Positions 1-7,272 of a stretch of DNA of 22,809 nucleotides are shown here, piece by piece. Under the pieces are notes generated by a model. That model saw only the letters and a list, made by a program, of their open reading frames with translations. It ran no database searches and was not told the DNA's origin. This DNA is from JARRNO01 sp037384885 (lineage in GTDB: Bacteria > Acidobacteriota > UBA4820 > DSQY01): the NCBI GenBank assembly GCA_037384885.1, contig JARRNO010000025.1, forward strand, positions 1-22,809. The letters are read 5' to 3'. Positions within the stretch are counted from its first letter, which is position 1. Each line of letters begins with the position of its first letter. The position numbers and the translations under genes were made by a program.

Positions 1-884
1 TCAAGCTCGACGACAGCGTTCAGCGCGCCCAGGTCGCGCTGGCAGAGCGCGAACTGGCCGTGGCGGACGCCAGGGCGTCCGAGGCCTGCATTGCCGCGGA
101 GCTCGCCGGAAGGGACTGGCGCCGCGGTCGCGAATTAAGGCGGGACGGGATCATCAGCCCGCAGGAACTCGATTCCCTGGAAAGCCGCCGGGACCAGACC
201 CGCGCCGCATGCCACGCCGCGCGGGAGGCGTTTAAGCAAGCGGGCGCGCAGGTCCAACTTGCGAGGGCCGAGTTCGCCCTGACCGAACTGAGGGCGCCCT
301 TTTCCGGCGTCCTCGCGGACCGAAGCACGGAGGTGGGCGAGTGGATCACCCCGTCGCCGCCGGGCGTTCCCATCCCACCCGTTCTCGACGTGCTGGATCC
401 CCGCTCCATCTACATCAGCGCCCCCATCGACGAGCTGGATTCAGGGCGGGTGCGCGTGGGCCAGGAAGTTCGGATCACCATCGACTCCCGCAGCGGCGAG
501 ACATACAGCGGAAAGGTGTCGCGCGTCGCACCCTATGTACTGGACCTGGAAGAGCAGAATCGCACCCTGGAAATCGAAGTGGATTTCGGCAAACCGGTAT
601 TGGCGGCCGGCATACTGCCGGGTACGTCGGCCGACGTGGAAGTCATTCTCAGCCGGCGTGAAAACGTCCTCAGAATCCCCAGTTCGGCCATTGCCGAGGG
701 AAAGGCCATCATGGTCCTCAACGGCGGACGCCTCGTCGAAAGGCAGATCAAGACCGGGCTGAGCAACTGGCGCTACTCGGAGGTCCTGGAAGGGCTGAAG
801 CCGGGAGACCTCGTCGTGACGGCGCGCGATTCCACGGCGGTAAAGCCCGGCGCGAGAGCCGTTTCCAGGGAGAAGAAGGCGTGA
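1..884 (+). CDS. HlyD/MacA-type periplasmic adaptor subunit (5' end missing)
   Basis: This is the C-terminal 293 or so residues of a membrane fusion (periplasmic adaptor) protein. The reading frame is open from base 3, so the signal peptide or anchor and the first half of the lipoyl domain lie outside the window. The first ~80 residues are Ala/Arg/Glu-rich and look like the alpha-helical hairpin. They are followed by the second lipoyl half (LTELRAPFSGVLADR), a beta-barrel stretch (VGQEVRITID; RTLEIEVDF; LPGTSADVEVIL) and a membrane-proximal region (LRIPSSAIAEGKAIMVLNGG; LKPGDLVV). In the MacA family such proteins link an inner-membrane ABC transporter to a TolC-like outer membrane duct. Its stop overlaps the start of the following ABC ATPase gene by 4 bp (GTGA), so the two are very likely translated together. 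A GTG at 60 could be mistaken for the start, but the coding continues upstream of it. No TolC-like gene is in view. Confidence 0.9.
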   Translation, partial: KLDDSVQRAQVALAERELAVADARASEACIAAELAGRDWRRGRELRRDGIISPQELDSLESRRDQTRAACHAAREAFKQAGAQVQLARAEFALTELRAPFSGVLADRSTEVGEWITPSPPGVPIPPVLDVLDPRSIYISAPIDELDSGRVRVGQEVRITIDSRSGETYSGKVSRVAPYVLDLEEQNRTLEIEVDFGKPVLAAGILPGTSADVEVILSRRENVLRIPSSAIAEGKAIMVLNGGRLVERQIKTGLSNWRYSEVLEGLKPGDLVVTARDSTAVKPGARAVSREKKA

Positions 885-1552
885 TCGAACTGGATGGCGT
901 CTGGCGGACTTTTCGCGTCGGCGAGAGCGACGTCCAGGCATTGAAGGGGATATCGCTGGCCTTCCAGGCAGGAGAGCACGCGGCGCTGATCGGCCCTTCG
1001 GGATCGGGCAAGTCCACCTTGCTGCACATCCTGGGGTGCCTGGACCGGCCCACGCGCGGGCTGTACCGCTTTGAAGGGCGGGACGTGGGAAGCCTCACGG
1101 AAGCGGAGCGCTGCCGGCTCCGGCAGAACCGTATCGGCTTTGTTTTCCAGTTCTTCCACCTGCTCGGGCGCTTGACGGCGCTGGGGAATGTGGAACTACC
1201 CATGCTCTTCGCCGGAGTTCCGAGAAACGAGCGCAGGAGCCGGGCGATGAAGATTTTGGAGGCGGTGGGCCTCGCCCCCCGCGCCGGGCACAGGCCCGAC
1301 CAGCTCTCCGGAGGGGAACGGCAGCGGGTCGCCATCGCCCGGGCCATGGTCATGGCCCCCAGCCTTCTGCTCGCCGACGAACCCACCGGCAACTTAGATC
1401 GCAAGGCCGCGGCCGGCGTCATGGAGCTGTTGGAGGACATGAACCGCAAGGGCCTCACCCTGGTTGTGGTCACCCACGATCCGGCAATCGCCCAGAGGGC
1501 GGCACGCGTCATCCGGATGGACGATGGACAGATCGGAGGAGAACCGGCGTGA
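881..1552 (+). CDS. ABC transporter ATP-binding protein, MacB/LolD type
   Basis: A 223-residue nucleotide-binding subunit of an ABC-type efflux or lipoprotein-handling transporter, acting on the cytoplasmic face of the inner membrane. Visible motifs: Walker A GPSGSGKS (residues 38-45), Q-loop Gln90, signature LSGGE (142-146) followed by RQRVAIARA, Walker B LLLADEP with Asp166/Glu167, D-loop NLD, and H-loop VTHD with His199. The LADEPTGNLD form is typical of the LolD/MacB/FtsE group. It starts with GTG inside the stop of the adaptor gene and ends by a 4-bp overlap with the first permease. In E. coli MacB the ATPase and permease are one polypeptide; here they are separate. The substrate cannot be told from sequence; antibiotics, toxins, siderophores or lipids are all possible for the family. 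Confidence 0.95.
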   Translation: MIELDGVWRTFRVGESDVQALKGISLAFQAGEHAALIGPSGSGKSTLLHILGCLDRPTRGLYRFEGRDVGSLTEAERCRLRQNRIGFVFQFFHLLGRLTALGNVELPMLFAGVPRNERRSRAMKILEAVGLAPRAGHRPDQLSGGERQRVAIARAMVMAPSLLLADEPTGNLDRKAAAGVMELLEDMNRKGLTLVVVTHDPAIAQRAARVIRMDDGQIGGEPA

Positions 1553-2748
1553 AGGCTTCGGACCTGGCGCTTTTTGCGGGGACTGCGCTGTCAGGGCATC
1601 GCGTGAGGACGGCTCTGTCTCTCTCAGGAGTGGCGGTGGGAATCGCCGCGGTGATTGCCCTGACGGCGCTTGGACAGGGCGCCAGGGAGTACGTCGTCCG
1701 CGAGTTCACGGCCATGGGGAGCCACGTGCTGATCGTCTTCCCCGGCAAGGTGGAGACCACCGGCGGCGGGCCGATCGGCGGCGCCCCGCGCGATCTCACC
1801 CTCGAAGACTTCCGGGCGGTCGTGTCCAGGACGCCCGGGATCGTTGCCGCGGCGCCCCTCGCAAGCGGAGAAGAAACCCTGCGGTACGGCGCCCGGAACC
1901 GCGCCGCGCTCATTCTGGGAACCACAGCAGAATTCCGTCAGGTACGCCGCGTCAAGATGGGCGCCGGCAGCTTCCTGCCGCGGCGCGACGCCCGGCAGGC
2001 AGGCAGCGAGATCGTGCTAGGCGCCAAGCTGGCGCGTGAGCTGTTCGGTCCGGAAAGCCCCCTGGGCAAGGTCGTCCGCATGGGGACATGGCGTTTCCGG
2101 GTCGTGGGCGTCATGGCGCCCCGGGGGCGGGCCATGGGCATCGACGTGGACGACGTGGCCCTGGCCCCGATTCAGACCGTCATGGCCGCCTTCAACAGGA
2201 CCTCCCTTTTCAGGGTTTTCATCGAAGTTCGGGACAAGCGTCTTCTGCCCGAAGTCAAGGAGCGGGTCACCGAGATGTTTCGCGAGCGTCACCGCGCCGA
2301 GGATGTCACGGTCATCACCCAGGACGCCATGCTGAGCGCCTTCTCCGACATCCTGAACGCCTTGACCCTGGCCTTGGCCGGCATTGCGTCCATTTCGCTG
2401 GCCGTCGCCGGGGTAGGCATCATGAACGTCATGCTGATTTCGGTGACCGAGCGCCGGTCGGAAATCGGCCTTCTCAAGGCGCTGGGCGGAACCGACCGGC
2501 AGGTTCTCCTGGTTTTCCTTGCCGAATCGGGTCTCCTCGCATTGATGGGCGGACTGGCGGGCCTGGCCGTAGGCTTGGCGGCCGTGGCCCTCTTTACTGG
2601 ACTGTATCCCTCTTTTCCAGCGTCGGCCCCTTTATGGGCGGTGGCGGCGTCCATCCTGCTCTCCCTGTCCGTTGGGATCGGCTTCGGCCTCTGGCCCGCC
2701 TGGCGCGCCACGAAACTCGATCCCGTCCGGGCGCTCACGGGGCGTTAG
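1549..2748 (+). CDS. MacB/FtsX-type ABC transporter permease (first of two)
   Basis: A 399-residue permease with the MacB layout: one N-terminal membrane segment (about residues 20-42, SGVAVGIAAVIALTALGQG), a large periplasmic core of about 200 residues, then three C-terminal membrane segments (about 265-300, 320-350 and 360-390). The family-typical stretch IASISLAVAGVGIMNVMLI followed by SVTERRSEIGLLKALGG marks the FtsX domain, and the protein ends with the usual WPAWRATKLDPVRAL tail. MacB-type permeases work by mechanotransmission: ATP hydrolysis in the cytoplasm moves the periplasmic domain. It starts with GTG overlapping the ATPase stop by 4 bp and is followed after 1 base by a paralogous permease, so the transporter may be a heterodimer. 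Confidence 0.93.
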   Translation: MKASDLALFAGTALSGHRVRTALSLSGVAVGIAAVIALTALGQGAREYVVREFTAMGSHVLIVFPGKVETTGGGPIGGAPRDLTLEDFRAVVSRTPGIVAAAPLASGEETLRYGARNRAALILGTTAEFRQVRRVKMGAGSFLPRRDARQAGSEIVLGAKLARELFGPESPLGKVVRMGTWRFRVVGVMAPRGRAMGIDVDDVALAPIQTVMAAFNRTSLFRVFIEVRDKRLLPEVKERVTEMFRERHRAEDVTVITQDAMLSAFSDILNALTLALAGIASISLAVAGVGIMNVMLISVTERRSEIGLLKALGGTDRQVLLVFLAESGLLALMGGLAGLAVGLAAVALFTGLYPSFPASAPLWAVAASILLSLSVGIGFGLWPAWRATKLDPVRALTGR

Positions 2749-2749
2749 C

Positions 2750-3955
2750 ATGCGCGTGACCGATCTCGCCGGCTTTGTGCTGTCATCTTTAACGGGCCAC
2801 GGCCTCCGGTCGGCTCTGTCGGCGCTCGGCATCGCCATCGGCGTCATGGCGGTCATTCTGCTGACCTCCCTCGGCGAGGGCACGCGCCGCTATATCGTGT
2901 CGCAATTCTCCCAGTTCGGCACCAACCTCGTTGCTATCAACCCGGGACGCGTCAAGACCTTCGGTATTCCGGGCGTTTTCGGGGGGACCACGCGAAAGCT
3001 TACCATCGATGACGCCCAGGCGCTCCGGCGCATCCGGGGAGTCTCGCACGTCGTGCCCGTGGCCATGGGCCAGGCCGAGGTAGAATCGCCGCTGGGCAGG
3101 GGACGCCATGTTTACATTTACGGCGTCAACCACGAAGCAGCAGACGCATGGAAATTCCCGGTGGGCCAGGGCCGCTTTCTTCCCCCTATTGATCCGCACA
3201 GGCAGGGGGCCTTCGCCGTGCTCGGCCCTAAGCTCGCGCGAGAGATTTTCGGCGCCAGGCCCCCGTTGGGAGAACGCGTGCGCATCGGAGGCGTCGGATT
3301 CATCGTCGTGGGCATCATGGAACCCAAGGGCCAGCTCCTGGGCTTCGATCTGGACGATTCCGCCTACATCCCCGTGGCGAGCGCCATGAGGCTCTTCAGC
3401 CTCACGGAACTGCAGGAGATCGACCTGACCGTCGCCGAAAACGAGGCGATTCCAGCCGCCGTGGAGCGGATCCGGACCTTTCTCGCTGCGCGTCACAGTG
3501 GGGAGGAGGACTTCACCATCACTTCCCAGCAGGAAATGCTCGACACATTCGGCCGCATCATGGACATCGTCACGATGGCCGTGACGGCCATCGCCGCCAT
3601 CTCGCTCTTCGTCGGCGCCATCGGCATCCTGACCATCATGTGGATCTCCATCCACGAGCGGACAGGCGAAATCGGCCTTCTCAGAGCCCTGGGCGTGAGC
3701 CGGAGGGGCGTGGCGGGCGTCTTTCTGCTGGAAGCAGCGGTACTTTCTCTTGCCGGAGGGCTGGCAGGGCTTGCCGGCGGCCTGGCCGTCGAAGGGCTGC
3801 TCTTTCTCTTCGCGCCCGGTCTGCCCCTGCACACGCCCGTTATGGTGATGGCCGCCGCTCTGGCCATGAGCATTCTCGTCGGCCTGGCCAGCGGATACCT
3901 TCCCGCCCGGCGCGCCGCCGCCCTCGATCCCATCGAAGCCCTCCGGGCGGAGTAG
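2750..3955 (+). CDS. MacB/FtsX-type ABC transporter permease (second of two)
   Basis: A 401-residue paralogue of the preceding permease. Both share the N-terminal pattern GH-x-(L/V)-R-(S/T)-ALS, the periplasmic-core match around FLPPIDPHRQ / LGPKLAREIFG / PLGERVRI, and the C-terminal FtsX segment with ERTGEIGLLRALGVSRRG. The two look like products of an old tandem duplication. I chose the ATG at 2750, one base after the upstream stop; the frame is open further upstream, but that region codes for the first permease. The tail LPARRAAALDPIEALRAE is the usual end of this family, so the gene is complete. It closes the operon. No obvious T-rich hairpin terminator follows. Confidence 0.93.
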   Translation: MRVTDLAGFVLSSLTGHGLRSALSALGIAIGVMAVILLTSLGEGTRRYIVSQFSQFGTNLVAINPGRVKTFGIPGVFGGTTRKLTIDDAQALRRIRGVSHVVPVAMGQAEVESPLGRGRHVYIYGVNHEAADAWKFPVGQGRFLPPIDPHRQGAFAVLGPKLAREIFGARPPLGERVRIGGVGFIVVGIMEPKGQLLGFDLDDSAYIPVASAMRLFSLTELQEIDLTVAENEAIPAAVERIRTFLAARHSGEEDFTITSQQEMLDTFGRIMDIVTMAVTAIAAISLFVGAIGILTIMWISIHERTGEIGLLRALGVSRRGVAGVFLLEAAVLSLAGGLAGLAGGLAVEGLLFLFAPGLPLHTPVMVMAAALAMSILVGLASGYLPARRAAALDPIEALRAE

Positions 3956-4180
3956 GCGGCCGGCGCAGCCGGACGGCGGCGGCAGACGACTGACCGCGGA
4001 CGGCCGCTCAAGATTTGAATGCATGCCTTCGCAAGTCAGGAGATCAAGAATGCGGGCGCTACGCGGCGCAAAACAACGTCCCGCGTAGGAATTCACAAAT
4101 CAACGACTCACGATTCACCGCGCGTCAGCGCCCCCCTCTGCGGCATTTGCCCCAGAGCGTCAAAACCCTTTCCCGGGCGA

Positions 4181-4210
4181 TTGACCGGAATTGCTTATCC
4201 AGTAAATATT
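4181..4210 (+). promoter_or_regulatory. Candidate sigma-70 promoter for rrf2-cydAB
   Basis: TTGACC (4181-4186, five of six matches to the -35 consensus) is followed after 18 bases by AATATT (4205-4210, four of six to the -10). It lies in a local AT-rich patch, 37 bases before the rrf2 start. The -10 lies inside the palindrome at 4204-4228, so a bound dimer would block polymerase. This is a visual match only. Confidence 0.35.
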
Positions 4211-4228
4211 ACCAATCTGGTCACATTT
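4204..4228. promoter_or_regulatory. 25-bp imperfect palindrome, candidate Rrf2-family operator
   Basis: The stretch begins AAATATTACC, is centred on T4216 and ends GGTCACATTT. Nine of twelve symmetric positions pair. The size, one central unpaired base and AT-rich ends resemble the 11-1-11 sites of NsrR and related Rrf2 dimers, although the bases differ from the NsrR consensus. It lies 19 bp upstream of the rrf2 start and covers the likely -10, which suggests autoregulation together with cydAB. Assigning it to this regulator is inference. Confidence 0.45.
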
Positions 4229-4247
4229 AATCGCCTGGGAGGGAATC

Positions 4248-4775
4248 ATGTGGACCATCGGAAAAAGCACAGATTACGCCGCCCGTATCCTGCTGCATCT
4301 CGCGTCTCTGCCTGAAGGCAGCAACGTTCGCTCCGGCGAGATTGTGGAAAAGCGCCTGATCCCAGCCACGCTGGTGCGCCGGATCGTCAGCCGCCTTTCC
4401 TCGGCAGGACTTCTGGAAACGCGGCGCGGAGTGGGCGGAGGCATCAGGCTGGCCCGTCCCGCGAAAGACATCACCCTGCTGGACCTCGTAGAGGCGACCG
4501 ACGGCCCCGTGGTTCTGAACTGCTGTCTCGATGAACCGGAAACCTGCCCGCTCTCTGCCGGCTGTCCGGTCCGGACGACCTGGGGCGTCCTTTCCCACGC
4601 CTTCTCTTCGCTCCTGGCCAGGGTCACTTTCGCTGACCTCGCCTTGGGCAAGGAACAGCCCGTCCCATCTTTACCTGTCCTTGGAGGACTGTCGTGGAAT
4701 CCTGACATCGACGGCCTCGGCGCGAGCCGGAGCTGCCGTTTCCATAAACAACGACTCGATTCTGAGGAGGCCTGA
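4248..4775 (+). CDS. Rrf2-family transcriptional regulator with Cys cluster
   Basis: A 175-residue winged-helix regulator. The N-terminus (KSTDYAARILLHLASLPEG) is the Rrf2 helix 1; LIPATLVRRIVSRLSSAGLL is the recognition region, and RGVGGGIRLARP is the Rrf2 wing. After it come Cys92, Cys93, Cys100 and Cys106, in the place where IscR and NsrR hold their iron-sulfur cluster; the spacing C-x6-C-x5-C counts from Cys93. The family uses this cluster to sense NO, oxygen or Fe-S status. The ~45 residues after the helical region are an unusual tail with one more Cys at 163. A strong GGAGG precedes the ATG. The stop touches the cydA start, so it is cotranscribed with, and probably controls, the bd oxidase. 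The direct ligand is not shown by sequence; candidates are NO or oxygen. Confidence 0.9.
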   Translation: MWTIGKSTDYAARILLHLASLPEGSNVRSGEIVEKRLIPATLVRRIVSRLSSAGLLETRRGVGGGIRLARPAKDITLLDLVEATDGPVVLNCCLDEPETCPLSAGCPVRTTWGVLSHAFSSLLARVTFADLALGKEQPVPSLPVLGGLSWNPDIDGLGASRSCRFHKQRLDSEEA

Positions 4776-6083
4776 ATGAGTGCATTGCTCTTGGCGCGCA
4801 TTCAGTTCGCGGTCACGGTCATGTTTCATTACATCTTCCCACCGCTCACCATTGGGCTTTCCGCCATCCTGGTGATCATGGCCACGCTGCGTCTGAAGCG
4901 ATCCGACCCCGTTTACGACCGGATGTTGAAATTCTGGGTACACCTTTTCGCCATCAACTTCGCCGTTGGCGTCGCGACCGGCATTGTCATGGAATTCGAA
5001 TTCGGCACCAACTGGGCGCCCTATTCCAAATTCGTGGGGGATATCTTCGGCGCTCCGCTGGCTGCAGAGGGTATTTTCGCATTTTTCCTCGAATCTGCTT
5101 TTCTCGGGCTCCTTCTCTTTGGCTGGAACCGGGTTTCGAAAAGAACCCACTGGTTCGCCACGCTCATGGTGGCTTTTGGTTCCATGCTCTCCGCCTTCTG
5201 GATCATCGTGGCCAACTCCTGGCAGCAGACGCCCGCCGGCTACGAGATGGTAAACGGACGACCCCACCTGGCCAGCTTCTGGGGGGCCGTCTTTAATCCG
5301 TCCACGCTCCCCAGGTTCTTCCACGTCCTGATGGGCGCGTGGATCACCGGAGCCTTTGTAGTGACGGGAATTTCCGCCTACTACCTGCTCAAGAAGAGGC
5401 ACCTCGAGTTTGCCAAGAAGTCCATGGCCATCGGCATTATTTTCGCTCTTATCGCCATCATGGGATCGATCTTCTTCGGGGACATGCAGGCCCGGCAGGT
5501 CGCCCATCACCAGCCTGAAAAGTTCGCCGCCATGGAGGCGCTCTTCCGCACTCAGGCCGGGGCGCCGCTTCTCGTTTTAGGCTACCCGCTTCCCAACTTG
5601 GGTATCAACAAGCTGCTGAGCTTCATGGTCTACTTCAATTTCAACGCCAAGGTGACGGGCCTGGACGCCTTTCCGCCCAAGGATCTCCCCCCAGTGGCGG
5701 CTACGGCCATGTCTTTCCACGCCATGGTGTGGCTCGGTATGCTCCTCTTCCTGGCTTCTCTTTTCGGCGTTTACCTCCTGTGGCGGAGAAAGCTTTTCGA
5801 AAAACGATGGTTCCTGAGATCCCTTCTTTTCCTGATTCCCCTCCCATTCATCATTAACGAGGTGGGATGGGTCACGGCCGAGGTGGGCCGCCAGCCGTGG
5901 ATCGTCTACCACCTGCTGCGCACCAGGGACGCCGTTTCCATCACCGTTCCGGCGGGCCAGATCCTCGCGTCGCTGATCATGTTCCTCCTGGTCTACTCGC
6001 TGCTGTTCGGCGTCGCCCTCTACCTGGTTCGCAAGATGATCCAGAAGGGGCCGGTCGCCCACGAAGAGGAGGTGTCGCGATGA
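4776..6083 (+). CDS. cydA: Cytochrome bd ubiquinol oxidase subunit I
   Basis: A 435-residue membrane protein that oxidises quinol and, with CydB, reduces oxygen to water at hemes b558, b595 and d in the inner membrane. Likely heme ligands are visible: His18 (start LLLARIQFAVTVMFHY), His183 in RFFHVLMGAW, and Met317 in SFHAMVWLG. The acidic residues Glu99 and Glu106 of the heme b595/d region are present, and the quinol-site hallmark GRQPW is at 371-375. At 435 residues it is shorter than the 522-residue E. coli protein, so it belongs to the short Q-loop group. The residue two before the heme b558 Met is His315, where E. coli has Arg391. A GAGGAGG ribosome site lies 5 bases before the ATG. The stop overlaps the cydB start by 4 bp. 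The role is probably oxygen defence or microaerobic respiration. Confidence 0.97.
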   Translation: MSALLLARIQFAVTVMFHYIFPPLTIGLSAILVIMATLRLKRSDPVYDRMLKFWVHLFAINFAVGVATGIVMEFEFGTNWAPYSKFVGDIFGAPLAAEGIFAFFLESAFLGLLLFGWNRVSKRTHWFATLMVAFGSMLSAFWIIVANSWQQTPAGYEMVNGRPHLASFWGAVFNPSTLPRFFHVLMGAWITGAFVVTGISAYYLLKKRHLEFAKKSMAIGIIFALIAIMGSIFFGDMQARQVAHHQPEKFAAMEALFRTQAGAPLLVLGYPLPNLGINKLLSFMVYFNFNAKVTGLDAFPPKDLPPVAATAMSFHAMVWLGMLLFLASLFGVYLLWRRKLFEKRWFLRSLLFLIPLPFIINEVGWVTAEVGRQPWIVYHLLRTRDAVSITVPAGQILASLIMFLLVYSLLFGVALYLVRKMIQKGPVAHEEEVSR

Positions 6084-7096
6084 CGCTCAACGTGATCTGG
6101 TTCATCCTGATCGGCGTGCTCATCACCGGGTACGCCATCCTCGACGGTTTCGATCTCGGCGTGGGCGTCCTCCATCCGCTGGCGAAGGGAGACCAGGAAA
6201 GAAGGACGTTCCTCAACGCCATCGGCCCCGTGTGGGATGGGAACGAAGTCTGGCTTCTTACAGGCGGAGGCGCGCTTTTTGCGGCTTTCCCGCCCGTGTA
6301 TGCCACGGTGTTCTCCGGCTTCTATCTCGCCATGATGCTCGTTCTTCTCGGGCTGATTCTCCGCGCCGTATCCCTGGAATTCCGGAGCAAGGTGCAGAGC
6401 GCCGCCTGGCGGAGGACATGGGATACCACCTTTTTCGTGGGAAGCTTCCTCCCGGCAGTCCTTTTCGGCGTCGCCACGGGGAACCTGATGCGCGGCATCC
6501 CCATCGACCATTCGGGCGCCTTCACGGGTGGATTTCTTGGTCTTCTGAACCCTTACTCGGTAGTCATGGGCCTGCTCAGCCTCACGCTTTTCACCATGCA
6601 GGGGGCCGCCTTTCTTTCCATACGGACGGAGGGAGATCTGCAAAACAGGGCCCGGAAATGGCTGCTGAGCGCCTGGGCCGTTTTCCTCGTTCTTTACGTG
6701 GCAGAGGCCTTCTGGAGTCTTCACGAAGCGCCCTATCTCTTCGCCCGCTACGGCCGCAGCGCGGCGGCGTGGATCGCGCCCGTGATTCTCTGGGCGGCGA
6801 TCATCGCCGTCCCCATCGCCGCGCTCCGAAAACGTTTCGGGTGGACCTTTCTCGCCACCTCCGCCTGCATCCTCGGCCTGAACGCCGTTCTGGCTGTGGG
6901 CGCTTTCCCTTATCTCGCGCCGTCCAGTACGGACCTGAACTACAGCCTCACGGCCTTTAATTCCTCCTCCTCACCGTTGACCCTGGAGGTCATGTTCATC
7001 CTGGCCCTGATCGGCATGCCGCTCGTGCTGGCGTACACCGCCTACATCTATTGGGTGTTCAGGGGAAAAGTGAAGGTCGAACCGGAAGGGTATTGA
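6080..7096 (+). CDS. cydB: Cytochrome bd ubiquinol oxidase subunit II
   Basis: A 338-residue polytopic membrane protein, the structural partner of CydA. Family signatures are clear: GYAILDGFDLGVGVL (about 18-31), GPVWDGNEVWLLTGGGALF (49-67) and the C-terminal stretch with LTLEVMFILALIGMPLVLAYTAYIYWVF. It begins at the ATG overlapping the cydA stop (ATGA); the frame is also open upstream, but that part is cydA in another frame. Length and ends fit a complete subunit. No CydX-like small gene follows before the terminator, which starts 22 bases after the stop, and no cydDC assembly transporter is in the window. Confidence 0.97.
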   Translation: MTLNVIWFILIGVLITGYAILDGFDLGVGVLHPLAKGDQERRTFLNAIGPVWDGNEVWLLTGGGALFAAFPPVYATVFSGFYLAMMLVLLGLILRAVSLEFRSKVQSAAWRRTWDTTFFVGSFLPAVLFGVATGNLMRGIPIDHSGAFTGGFLGLLNPYSVVMGLLSLTLFTMQGAAFLSIRTEGDLQNRARKWLLSAWAVFLVLYVAEAFWSLHEAPYLFARYGRSAAAWIAPVILWAAIIAVPIAALRKRFGWTFLATSACILGLNAVLAVGAFPYLAPSSTDLNYSLTAFNSSSSPLTLEVMFILALIGMPLVLAYTAYIYWVFRGKVKVEPEGY

Positions 7097-7118
7097 TCGC
7101 CGTGAAAGTTTAGCTCGC

Positions 7119-7150
7119 GCCGCGGCCCCATCGGGGCCGCGGCTTTTCTT
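7119..7150 (+). terminator. Rho-independent terminator after cydB
   Basis: A perfect 11-bp GC-rich stem (7119-7129 with 7133-7143, starting GCCGCGG) closes a 3-base ATC loop and is followed by TTTTCTT. It lies 22 bases after the cydB stop and separates the oxidase operon from the antiporter gene. Confidence 0.9.
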
Positions 7151-7190
7151 CAACGCCGCGGACGGTGTTCCTCCCCGGCCGGGCCCGTGC

Positions 7191-7246
7191 TATAGTCTCT
7201 TTATTGATTGGGAATGCCTGACCGCCGGGGTTCGTTGCAGCCCCGG
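7191..7246 (+). promoter_or_regulatory. Antiporter leader: -10-like box and hairpin
   Basis: TATAGT at 7191-7196 is a good -10 match in an AT-rich island, but I see no good -35 at the right distance. Further on, CCGGGG (7225-7230) and CCCCGG (7241-7246) can form a 6-bp stem with a 10-base loop, 13 bases before the antiporter ribosome site. The stem has no T-run, so it is not a terminator. Its function is unknown. Confidence 0.3.
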
Positions 7247-7259
7247 AACTGACCACAAT

Positions 7260-7266
7260 GGAGGGG
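7260..7266 (+). promoter_or_regulatory. Ribosome binding site deciding the antiporter start
   Basis: GGAGGGG lies 6 bases before the in-frame GTG at 7273. It lies downstream of the ATG at 7258, which itself has no Shine-Dalgarno sequence. This favours GTG 7273 as the true start. Confidence 0.6.
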
Positions 7267-7272
7267 TGGCCG

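Larger units (their letters stand above)
3956..4247. other. Intergenic region upstream of rrf2-cydAB
   Basis: About 290 bases without a convincing gene. The first part is GC-rich and has a weak inverted repeat (CCGGC-GCA-GCCGG) just after the permease stop but no T-run. Short open frames here lack ribosome binding sites and recognisable composition. The last ~70 bases are clearly more AT-rich and hold the candidate promoter and palindrome described separately. Confidence 0.5.

Noticed and set aside
2789..4096. A 435-codon minus-strand frame opposite the second permease
   Set aside because: Same codon-aligned antisense effect; the product is a low-complexity His/Gly/Asp-rich shadow with no domain.
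4015..4315. Short open frames of 71 and 98 codons before rrf2
   Set aside because: No ribosome site and no recognisable sequence; the longer one runs out of frame into rrf2.
7097..7118. Search for a small cydX-like gene after cydB
   Set aside because: Only 22 bases separate the cydB stop from the terminator stem, so there is no room for it.
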